NCBI GenBank assembly: GCA_003167055.1
Contig: PMUE01000100.1
Span: forward strand, 1-9,875
Direction of reading: 5' to 3'
Origin: Vulcanimicrobiota bacterium
GTDB lineage: Bacteria > Vulcanimicrobiota > Vulcanimicrobiia > Vulcanimicrobiales > Vulcanimicrobiaceae
DNA length: 9,875 bases
Positions within the stretch are counted from its first letter, which is position 1; the number at the start of each line of letters is the position of its first letter. Of this stretch, positions 1-6,082 are shown piece after piece. Under the pieces are notes generated by a model that had not been told where the DNA came from, did no database searches, and was given only the letters and a program-made list of their open reading frames with translations. A program made the translations under genes and the position numbers.

Positions 1-1
1 A

Positions 2-118
2 ATGCAGGCGGTCATCGCCGCGCAAATCGAGGATTTTGTGAAGTTCCCACCGCGCCAGAAACCCGCGTCGTTCAATCTCGACTCGGTTCTGGCGTCGATA
101 CAAGCACCACACGGCTAG
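2..118 (+). CDS. Arylsulfatase, C-terminal end only (cut by window edge)
   Basis: An open frame enters from the left edge and ends at TAG 116-118, giving 38 visible residues. The segment FVKFPPRQKPASFNLD (residues 13-28 of the visible part) matches the 'F..FPPRQKPASF..D' tail that I know from the extreme C-terminus of bacterial arylsulfatases (sulfatase family, alkaline-phosphatase fold). The catalytic formylglycine motif would lie far upstream, outside the window, so activity cannot be judged. The ATG at 2-4 is an internal Met, not a start. The stop lies 1 nt before the ATG of the methyltransferase gene, so the two are probably cotranscribed and perhaps translationally coupled. The identification rests on one short motif. 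The frame and coding status are well supported by the tight junction. Confidence 0.72.
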   Translation: MQAVIAAQIEDFVKFPPRQKPASFNLDSVLASIQAPHG

Positions 119-119
119 C

Positions 120-1343
120 ATGAGCAAGGCACTCATGACCGACCAAGTGAGTGCGTTCTACGAGATGCATCCGTACCCACCGGCGGTAGACGACCTGCTC
201 GCCTACCGCCGGTTTTGGGATGATGCGCGCCGACGCGCCGAATCGCATCTCTTTTGGCCGAACGAAGCGTATCGCGACAACCGCAGCGTCCTCGTGGCCG
301 GCTGCGGCACGGTTCAAGCCGCGCACTACGCGTTGCGCTGGCCGCACGCCAACGTCGTGGGCATCGACGTAAGCGCGAACAGTGTTGCGTCCACACGTGA
401 TTTGAAGCGTGTGCACGGACTCGAAAATCTTGAGGTCTATCAGCTCCCGATCGAGCGCGCACCAGAACTGAGGCAAACGTTTGAGCACGTCGTCTGCACC
501 GGCGTATTGCATCACCTTGCCGATCCGGATGCCGGGCTGCGCGCGTTGCGCGACGTCCTCGCACCAAACGGCGCGCTGCACCTGATGGTCTATGCTCCGT
601 ACGGCCGAGCCGGCGTCTATATCTTGCAAGACTACTGCCGCCGGATCGGCATCACCGCGAGCGAAGCTGACATCCGCGGTCTTGCCGCAAGCCTCAAAGC
701 ACTTCCGCCGGATCATGCGATCGTGACGCTGCTGCGTAACTCACCCGATTTTGCGGACACCGCGGGGATGGCCGATGCGTTGCTGCACCCGCGCGACCGC
801 GCCTATTCCGTTCCGCAACTTTTCGAATTTCTCGACGCCGCTGATCTTTCGTTCGGACGCTGGATTCGCCAAGCGCCGTATCTGCCGCAGTGCGGTGCGC
901 TGGCATCGACACCGCACGCATCGCGGCTCGCGGCGCTATCTGCGCGCGAACAATATGCGGCGATCGAACTGTTCCGCGGAACGATGGTGCGGCACGCGGT
1001 CGCCGCCTATCCGAGCGATCAGGGAGGAAACCGTCGCGTCGGCTTTGACGGTGATGATTGCCTCGACTACGTCCCGATTCGCCTGCCCGAGACGATTGCC
1101 GTGCGCGAGAATCTCCCGGCCGGAGCGTCTGCTGTGTTGATCAACCGCAACCACACCTTTACCGATCTCTACCTGGCGATCGACGCAGCGCAGGACCGGT
1201 GGCTGAGCGCCGTCGACGGCGAACGCACGATCGCGCAGATATGCGGCGAGCAGGCCGACGCCGGTCCGGCGCGCACGTTCTTCGAGCAGCTCTGGCAGTG
1301 GGACCAGGTCGTGTTTGATGCCTCCGGGAAGCCTCGCCCATGA
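120..1343 (+). CDS. Class I SAM-dependent methyltransferase with PqqD-like C-terminal domain
   Basis: The 407-residue protein has a Rossmann methyltransferase domain at about residues 54-160. Motif I is VLVAGCGT (57-64), the acidic ribose-binding end of strand 2 is GIDVS (81-85), and the post-III region is CTGVLHHLADP (126-136). This is the methyltransferase type 11/12 pattern, and the substrate is unknown. After a linker (YSVPQLFEFLDAADL at 229-243), residues 318-397 form a second small domain containing LPETIAVRE, INRNHTFTDLYLAI and AVDGERTIAQI. The 'DG..TI..I' string resembles PqqD-like winged-helix folds. The gene starts 1 nt after the arylsulfatase stop and its own stop overlaps the next ATG, so it sits inside an operon. 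ATG 120 has no Shine-Dalgarno site. ATG 135 (MTDQVSAF) has AAGG 5 nt upstream and is a real alternative start that would shorten the protein by five residues. A link to the sulfatase's substrate is only positional inference. Confidence 0.88.
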   Translation: MSKALMTDQVSAFYEMHPYPPAVDDLLAYRRFWDDARRRAESHLFWPNEAYRDNRSVLVAGCGTVQAAHYALRWPHANVVGIDVSANSVASTRDLKRVHGLENLEVYQLPIERAPELRQTFEHVVCTGVLHHLADPDAGLRALRDVLAPNGALHLMVYAPYGRAGVYILQDYCRRIGITASEADIRGLAASLKALPPDHAIVTLLRNSPDFADTAGMADALLHPRDRAYSVPQLFEFLDAADLSFGRWIRQAPYLPQCGALASTPHASRLAALSAREQYAAIELFRGTMVRHAVAAYPSDQGGNRRVGFDGDDCLDYVPIRLPETIAVRENLPAGASAVLINRNHTFTDLYLAIDAAQDRWLSAVDGERTIAQICGEQADAGPARTFFEQLWQWDQVVFDASGKPRP

Positions 1344-2113
1344 GCGCACTTTCCACCTCACCGGCGACCGTTCGCGGCCGCGTTTCGCCCGAAGAATGGG
1401 AGACGCGGGTCGCACTCGCCGCGGCGTATCGGCTCGTCGCCTATTTCCACTGGGACGACCTGATCTTCACGCATTTGTCGGCGCGCGTCCCCGGCCCCGA
1501 CCATCACTTCCTGATCAATCCGTACGGCATGATGTTCGACGAGATCACCGCGTCGAGTTTGATCAAAGTCGACCTCGCCGGCAACAAAGTCATGGAGTCG
1601 CCGTACGAGATCAATCCCGCCGGCTTCACGATCCACAGCGCGATTCACGAAGCACGCGACGACGCGAAGGCGATCTTCCACGTGCACAGCCTCAACGGAA
1701 TCGCCGTCTCAGCACAAGAACACGGCGTGCTGCCGATCTCGCAGCAGTCGATCTTCGTGCTCTCCTCGCTCGCCTACCATGACTACGAAGGCGTTGCGTT
1801 GCGCGACGACGAGAAGCCGCGTTTGGTGGCCGATCTCGGCACCAAGAACTACCTCATGTTGCGCAATCACGGCCTCTTGACCGTCGCCGAAAACATCCCC
1901 GAAGCGTTTCTGGCGCTCTACGTCTTCGAAAACACTTGCAATATTCAGGTGCGCGCGCAGAGCTGCGGCGACAAACTCATCACGATCGATCCACGGATCA
2001 TCGCCGGCGCGCAAGCGCAAGCCAAACAAGTGACGCGCGGCGCGGGCGGTGCGCTCGCGTGGCCCGGATTACTACGCAGACTCAATCGTCTGGATCCCTC
2101 GTACGCTGAATAA
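1340..2113 (+). CDS. Class II aldolase/adducin-head family protein
   Basis: The 257-residue protein is one aldolase II/adducin domain, cytoplasmic with no signal peptide. Visible family motifs are THLSARVPG (44-52), INPYGMMF (59-66), HSAIHEARDDAKAIFHVHS (99-117), GVLPISQQS (129-137) and LRNHGLLT (174-181). By comparison with fuculose-1-phosphate aldolase the three zinc histidines are H114, H116 and H177. The catalytic Glu of that enzyme (four residues before the HxxxH helix) is replaced by Gly95. The order AGF.IHSAI..ARDD, LPISQ, AYHDYEG, RNHGL closely follows the head domain of animal adducins and bacterial adducin-like proteins. A sugar-phosphate aldolase or epimerase role is therefore not safe to assume. 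The ATG overlaps the methyltransferase stop (ATGA), implying translational coupling. The only SD-like string is a weak GGGAAG about ten bases upstream. The substrate is unknown. Confidence 0.92.
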   Translation: MSALSTSPATVRGRVSPEEWETRVALAAAYRLVAYFHWDDLIFTHLSARVPGPDHHFLINPYGMMFDEITASSLIKVDLAGNKVMESPYEINPAGFTIHSAIHEARDDAKAIFHVHSLNGIAVSAQEHGVLPISQQSIFVLSSLAYHDYEGVALRDDEKPRLVADLGTKNYLMLRNHGLLTVAENIPEAFLALYVFENTCNIQVRAQSCGDKLITIDPRIIAGAQAQAKQVTRGAGGALAWPGLLRRLNRLDPSYAE

Positions 2114-2126
2114 TCGCTAAACCACC

Positions 2127-2133
2127 AAGGAGG
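2127..2133 (+). promoter_or_regulatory. Strong Shine-Dalgarno site for the carbonic anhydrase gene
   Basis: AAGGAGG lies 5 nt upstream of ATG 2139. It is the best match to the anti-SD sequence in the window and fixes the start. Most neighbouring genes lack such a site, so this cistron is probably translated independently and strongly. Confidence 0.9.
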
Positions 2134-2138
2134 CCGAC

Positions 2139-2813
2139 ATGAACTTCGATCGTCGCGCTTTTCTTCTTCAGACGGGCGCCGGTCTTACTCTTGCCGCAAC
2201 AGGCGCTGCAAGCGCAGCGCCGGTTTTGGCACCGCCGCACGATGCAAGCAGTGCCCTTGCCGCCCTCATGGCGGGCAACGCGCGCTTCGTTGCCGACAAA
2301 GCTGCGTGCCCACCGCTCACCGCGCGCCGCCTCGAACTCGCCGAAGGCCAGAGTCCCTTCGCCATCATCGTGAGCTGCTCGGATTCACGCGTGCCGGTCG
2401 AAACCGTGTTCGATCAAATTCCGGGCAATATTTTCGGTATCCGCATCGCCGGGAATTTTATGGACCGCGGTGGGGTGGGGTCAATCGAATACGCCGTCGC
2501 CGTTTTGAAGTCGCCTCTCATCCTCGTGCTCGGCCACAGTGAATGCGGCGCGGTCAAGGCAGCACTCGCGTATGCTAAGGATCCATCCGCGACGCAGCCG
2601 GGTGACATTCAATATCTCGTCGAGAGCATCGCGCCCGGTATCAAAGGCGCAACCAGCTCGCTCAACGCGGCAATCGCCGCAAACGTCCGCGTCGAAATGC
2701 ATCGCATTGCGGCAATGTCGAGTATCGTTTCCGGCGCGGTAACGGCCGGCAACGCAAAAATCGCCGGTGGCGTCTATGACCTCCACTCGGGCCACGTAAC
2801 CCTCCTCTCGTAG
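2139..2813 (+). CDS. Beta-class carbonic anhydrase with Tat signal peptide
   Basis: The 224-residue protein should interconvert CO2 and bicarbonate outside the cytoplasm. The N-terminus has a twin-arginine motif (DRRAFLL, residues 4-10), a hydrophobic stretch and a likely signal peptidase site after ASA (24-26), so it is probably exported folded with its zinc already bound. Beta-carbonic anhydrase signatures are CSDSRVP (80-86), RIAGNF (102-107) and GHSECGAVKAA (132-142). The expected zinc ligands are C80, H133 and C136, with D82 and R84 as the conserved Asp-Arg pair. All are present and the length is normal for the family plus a leader. The gene starts 25 nt after the aldolase gene and ends 26 nt before the S53 peptidase gene. 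Known beta-carbonic anhydrases are mostly cytoplasmic, although Tat-exported ones exist. Function is well supported. The physiological role (pH buffering or CO2 capture at the cell surface) is inference. Confidence 0.95.
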   Translation: MNFDRRAFLLQTGAGLTLAATGAASAAPVLAPPHDASSALAALMAGNARFVADKAACPPLTARRLELAEGQSPFAIIVSCSDSRVPVETVFDQIPGNIFGIRIAGNFMDRGGVGSIEYAVAVLKSPLILVLGHSECGAVKAALAYAKDPSATQPGDIQYLVESIAPGIKGATSSLNAAIAANVRVEMHRIAAMSSIVSGAVTAGNAKIAGGVYDLHSGHVTLLS

Positions 2814-2825
2814 CTTCTCTCGCAA

Positions 2826-2831
2826 TAGGAG
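2826..2831 (+). promoter_or_regulatory. Shine-Dalgarno site for the S53 peptidase gene
   Basis: TAGGAG lies 8 nt upstream of ATG 2840, in the 26-nt gap after the carbonic anhydrase stop. It supports the chosen start, which also gives a complete lipoprotein signal peptide. Confidence 0.8.
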
Positions 2832-2839
2832 TCAAAGCA

Positions 2840-4675
2840 ATGGCACTACGTGCATCCTTCGGGTTTGCCGCCGCTGCGGTCTTCGCACTTTCCGCCTGCG
2901 GCGGTGGCGGCACGTCCTCGAACTCGATTCCGATGACCCCCCAGCTAACCAATCAAAACAATCCGATAACCGGCGCCGGAACGCAGTCCTATGCGTTTCC
3001 AAACACGGCGCCGTCCGGCGTGCGCATCTACGTTCATCTTCCTTTGAGAAACAGTACGCAACTCGATCAACTGATCCAGCAACAGAGCACCAAGGATTCG
3101 CCGCAGTATCATCAGTGGCTGACGCCGGCGCAATTCCGCGCATCGTACGGACCGACGGCGAGCAGCCTCGTGACCGTTGCTAGCGCACTGAGCGCGCAAG
3201 GCTTCAAGACCGCGATCACCTCGCAAGGCGTCGTCGCCGATGCGCCGCAAGCAACGGTCGAGCGCGTATTCAACGTGCATCTGACCAACCGCGCAGCCGC
3301 GCTTTCTCGCGGTACGGCGGTCACGCTGCTCCAAGCCGACAAGGCGCCGACCGTACCCACGGCACTCACGAGCGTTGGGGCACAAGTCGCGGCGTTTGCG
3401 CCGCTGCCCGCGATGAAGCCCGATTTCATGAAGGCCAGTCCGGTTTCGTTTGCGGACAATCGCTACAGCAACGTCGGACCATACTGGTTCGACGACCTCA
3501 AACAAGCATATACATATCCCTCCTACCGGACCGCAAAGGGCAACGGGCGCACGATCGGCATCGTAGCCGCATGCGACTTCCTCGATAGCGACGTGTCGCT
3601 GTACTTCAGCCACGAGAATCTCACACCACCCAACCTCGTCCGCCGTCCGGTCGACGGCGGCAGCCCGGCATTCGACATCGATAACGGCGACTGCGACGAG
3701 GTTTCCCTCGACGTGCAGCAATCCGGCGGCTCCGCGCCGGGCGCGACCATCATGGTGTATGAGGCGCCTGATGCATCGATCACGCCTTCGTTCCTCGACA
3801 TGTACACCGCGATGGTGGAAGACAACAAGGCCGACGTCGTCAGCACGTCGTTCGGGCTGTGCGAACTCTACTTCTCGGCAGCGTACAACGGCGGCGAGGA
3901 CTTCACGTACCTGTTCGGCACGTTCCACGATCTCTATCGTCAAGGAAACGCGCAGGGCATCACGTTTGTGCAATCATCCGGCGACAACGGTGCGCTCGGG
4001 TGCACCGACATCACCGGCGCGATTGCGACGCTCGGCGTCAATTGGGCGGCCAACGATACCGACGTCACCGGCGTCGGAGGAACGAACCTCGTAACCAGCT
4101 ACAACGCTAATTCGCTACGCTCCGCGTACGTCGCCGAGAACGCGTTCGACGATCTGTTCTCCCCGAGCTCGGGCGAACCGGCCGGCGAAGTATGGGGATC
4201 GGGCGGCGGGAAGAGCGTGTACTTCCAAAAGCCCATCTATCAGTATCTGGTGAACGCCGGCGCCGCAACGCGCACTGTCCCTGACGTCGCGATGCATATG
4301 GGCGGTTGTCCGTTTGGTGCCGTCACGCCCTGCGCGCCGGATCGCAGTTCCGACGTTACCGCACTCGGCGGTGCATTCTATCTGCTCATCGGAACCAGCG
4401 CTTCGTCTCCCGAATTCGCCGGACTCCAGGCAATTCAAGATGAGCTCCTCGGAAGCCGCACCGGAAACGTCAACTACCTGCTCTACGCGCTCGCCGCGCT
4501 CGGGACGGTCGGGAACGGGCCCGTCTTCCACAACAACATCCCCGGGAACAACGGCTATCCGTCGACGCGCGGATACAACTACGTGGTCGGCAACGGCACC
4601 CCGTACGGCGCGCAGTACGACTTCGATCCTTTTGGCCCAGAAGCGGGCAACCCGCAAACACCGAGCAATCCGTAA
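2840..4675 (+). CDS. Lipoprotein S53 (sedolisin/pro-kumamolisin) serine-carboxyl peptidase
   Basis: The 611-residue protein is an exported acid endopeptidase precursor. Residues 1-20 are a lipoprotein signal peptide with lipobox LSAC (17-20) and lipidated Cys20, followed by four Gly and a Ser/Asn/Pro-rich tether. Residues about 62-148 are the pro-kumamolisin activation domain (SPQYHQWLTPAQF 87-99, YGPTASSL 103-110). The catalytic domain runs from about 205. The S53 Glu and Asp are E287 and D291 in DEVSLD. The oxyanion Asp is D382 in SSGDNG. The nucleophile is S520 in the GTSxxxP motif (518-524). All catalytic residues are present. In the C-terminal calcium region the usual Asp of 'F.DIT' appears to be Asn (FHNN, 563-566), while a DP pair survives at 596-597, so calcium binding may be altered. 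It is the last gene of its unit, with a terminator overlapping its stop codon. Cell-surface proteolysis at low pH is inferred from the family. Confidence 0.95.
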   Translation: MALRASFGFAAAAVFALSACGGGGTSSNSIPMTPQLTNQNNPITGAGTQSYAFPNTAPSGVRIYVHLPLRNSTQLDQLIQQQSTKDSPQYHQWLTPAQFRASYGPTASSLVTVASALSAQGFKTAITSQGVVADAPQATVERVFNVHLTNRAAALSRGTAVTLLQADKAPTVPTALTSVGAQVAAFAPLPAMKPDFMKASPVSFADNRYSNVGPYWFDDLKQAYTYPSYRTAKGNGRTIGIVAACDFLDSDVSLYFSHENLTPPNLVRRPVDGGSPAFDIDNGDCDEVSLDVQQSGGSAPGATIMVYEAPDASITPSFLDMYTAMVEDNKADVVSTSFGLCELYFSAAYNGGEDFTYLFGTFHDLYRQGNAQGITFVQSSGDNGALGCTDITGAIATLGVNWAANDTDVTGVGGTNLVTSYNANSLRSAYVAENAFDDLFSPSSGEPAGEVWGSGGGKSVYFQKPIYQYLVNAGAATRTVPDVAMHMGGCPFGAVTPCAPDRSSDVTALGGAFYLLIGTSASSPEFAGLQAIQDELLGSRTGNVNYLLYALAALGTVGNGPVFHNNIPGNNGYPSTRGYNYVVGNGTPYGAQYDFDPFGPEAGNPQTPSNP

Positions 4676-4714
4676 AGCGCAAGTGGGGCCGTCGGCGACG
4701 GCCCCACCGCTTTT
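4675..4714 (+). terminator. Intrinsic terminator overlapping the S53 peptidase stop codon
   Basis: A perfect 11-bp GC-rich stem, GTGGGGCCGTC (4683-4693) with GACGGCCCCAC (4697-4707), has a 3-nt GGC loop. It is extended by an outer 5-bp helix, AAGCG (4675-4679) with CGCTT (4708-4712), across a 3-nt bulge. TTTT at 4711-4714 follows. The outer helix starts at the last base of the TAA stop. This ends the transcript that carries the carbonic anhydrase and peptidase genes. Confidence 0.93.
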
Positions 4715-4751
4715 CCGTCCTGGATACCGCGCTGTGATTGCCCAGCAGCCT

Positions 4752-4760
4752 TGCTATCAT
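4752..4760 (+). promoter_or_regulatory. Extended -10 promoter element for the DUF1254 gene
   Basis: TGCTATCAT matches the extended -10 form TGnTATAAT at all but one position. No good -35 hexamer lies 16-18 nt upstream (best TGTGAT at 4733), as is often true of extended -10 promoters. It lies about 40 bp past the terminator, where a new promoter is needed. Initiation 7 nt downstream would fall at 4767-4768, on the GTG start codon, implying a leaderless or nearly leaderless transcript. Confidence 0.55.
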
Positions 4761-4767
4761 CCGCCAA

Positions 4768-6000
4768 GTGGATCCCGCACGAAAGGCGCGCTTTGGACAC
4801 GCCAATCTCGATGCTGCTGCCGTAGAAGCCTACCTCTACGGTTTTCCGCTGCTCATCATGCGCGCGGCGGCCCGACACGCAACCAATGCGGTCGGGTTCA
4901 ATCGATTCCTCCATCGCTTCGACCTTGCGGAAACGTGGATGCGCGGCATCGTGCTTCCCAACCGCGATCTGGTCTTTTCGATTGCGTGGCTCGACCTTCG
5001 CATCGCCCCGGTCGTACTCACCTCGCTGCAAACGGACAGTTACTACGTCATGTCGTTGATCGACGCGTGGACCAACGTCTTTGCAACACTCGGTACGCGG
5101 GCAACGGGAAATACCGAGCGACGCTACCTGATCAGCGGTCCGCAATGGGCCGGCGCCGTTCCGTCATCGTGCACGCACATCGTGTCGCCGACGAACCTGG
5201 CGTGCATCGTGGCACAAACCTCGCTCGACGATATCTCACTCGGCACACATGACCTTGCCTCACTCGACGGGCGCTATCACCTCGAAGCGTTGGGCGACGC
5301 CGCGCTTCGCCTCGAGCCGGCATCGGTGCTGCGTGACGTCGACGGTCTCTGCGCCGGAGAAGCCTTCGCGCGTATTCGCAATTTCATGCTCGACAATCCG
5401 CCGGTGCGCGGCGACGCGAGCGCCGTCGACGCGCTTGAAGCGCTCGACGGATACGAAGGGGACGACGCCGTTGCGCGCGCCGTGGCGCAGGCGCGCGGAA
5501 TGATTGACGAGATGCCCGATGGGGACGAGCCGAGCGGGTGGACGATCAGTTCGGATGCCGGCAACTTCGGCACCGACTATCTGCGCCGTGCGCGCGCGGC
5601 GCGTTACGACTTTCTTGCCGGCACCGTGGAGGACGTACTCTGCGCGCAAACACGCGTCGATTCGCGGCGCGAACCGTTGCGCGGTGACCGGCAGTACGTG
5701 CTGCACTTCGATCCGTGGGACGAACCGCCGGCGCGAGCATTTTGGTCGCTTTGCGCACTCGACGATGAACGGCGCATTATGGCCAATGGCTCCGGCCGCC
5801 GCGTGCTCGACAGCCGGCAAATGCTGACACGCCGGCCGAACCGTTCCCTCGATCTCTACGTTACGCGCGATGAACCCGACGACACGCGCAACTGGCTGCC
5901 ATGCCCCTCGACCGCGTTCACCTTGGCACTTCGTTTGTACTGGCCGTCACCTGCGGCGTTGAGCGGCGTCTGGACGCCGCCGGCGGTCGCAGCACTCTGA
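4768..6000 (+). CDS. DUF1254/DUF1214 domain protein
   Basis: From GTG 4768 the protein has 410 residues. The N-terminal DUF1254 part (about 23-140) shows AYLYGFPLL, LPNRDLVFSIAWLDL, LIDAWTNVFATLGTRATG and ISGPQWAG. The family's usual 'RPN.DTLYS' is here LPNRDLVFS. The C-terminal DUF1214 part (about 255-400) shows GNFGTDYLRRA, QYVLHF, PPARAFWSL, NWLPCP and ALRLYWPSP, then W.PP. Both halves are complete and of normal size. The molecular function of the family is not established. Unlike many relatives it has no signal peptide, so it is probably cytoplasmic. Start choice: TTG 4738 is also in frame (420 residues) but lies upstream of the extended -10, while GTG 4768 sits where a leaderless transcript would begin. 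Neither has a Shine-Dalgarno site, and the next in-frame ATG would remove conserved residues. It is separated from the gene before it by a terminator and lies 82 nt before the EAL gene. Confidence 0.87.
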   Translation: MDPARKARFGHANLDAAAVEAYLYGFPLLIMRAAARHATNAVGFNRFLHRFDLAETWMRGIVLPNRDLVFSIAWLDLRIAPVVLTSLQTDSYYVMSLIDAWTNVFATLGTRATGNTERRYLISGPQWAGAVPSSCTHIVSPTNLACIVAQTSLDDISLGTHDLASLDGRYHLEALGDAALRLEPASVLRDVDGLCAGEAFARIRNFMLDNPPVRGDASAVDALEALDGYEGDDAVARAVAQARGMIDEMPDGDEPSGWTISSDAGNFGTDYLRRARAARYDFLAGTVEDVLCAQTRVDSRREPLRGDRQYVLHFDPWDEPPARAFWSLCALDDERRIMANGSGRRVLDSRQMLTRRPNRSLDLYVTRDEPDDTRNWLPCPSTAFTLALRLYWPSPAALSGVWTPPAVAAL

Positions 6001-6021
6001 CGTGGGAACGCAAGCCACCAA

Positions 6022-6058
6022 GCGCCAATAAGGCACCTCAATAGAGGCGCGAAGCCTT
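6022..6058 (+). other. Possible structured RNA element upstream of the EAL gene
   Basis: Two 5-bp pairings interleave: GCGCC (6022-6026) with GGCGC (6046-6050), and AAGGC (6030-6034) with GCCTT (6054-6058). Together they could form an H-type pseudoknot. A competing small hairpin CCTC-AATA-GAGG (6036-6047) nests inside the second pairing, and CCTC could also pair with GAGG at 6072-6075 in the ribosome binding site. These pairings are visible in the sequence. Any regulatory role is inference, and short pairings arise easily in GC-rich DNA. Confidence 0.3.
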
Positions 6059-6071
6059 AACGGACCATGTC

Positions 6072-6080
6072 GAGGGGGTG
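6072..6080 (+). promoter_or_regulatory. Purine-rich ribosome binding site that decides the GTG start of the EAL gene
   Basis: GAGGGGGTG ends 2 nt before GTG 6083, and its GAGG core is 7 nt upstream. It supports the GTG start, with no comparable ATG nearby. The next in-frame ATG lies too far in and would remove the sensor-globin start. Confidence 0.6.
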
Positions 6081-6082
6081 GC

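Noticed and set aside
2945..3973. Long open frame (342 codons) on the minus strand opposite the S53 peptidase gene
   Set aside because: The product is low-complexity, with no recognisable motif, and lies fully antisense to a gene with all catalytic motifs. Long antisense frames are common in GC-rich DNA.
4314..5252. Plus-strand frame of 312 codons crossing the S53 gene end, the terminator and the DUF1254 gene start
   Set aside because: The translation is arginine- and serine-rich without motifs and runs through a strong intrinsic terminator. The two overlapped genes have clear domains.
6004..6016. c-di-GMP-I (GEMM) riboswitch upstream of the EAL gene
   Set aside because: Only GGGAACGCAAGCC resembles the core, with an inserted and a missing base. 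The partner half would fall in the DUF1254 coding end and shows no CAAACC-type sequence. Not called as a riboswitch.
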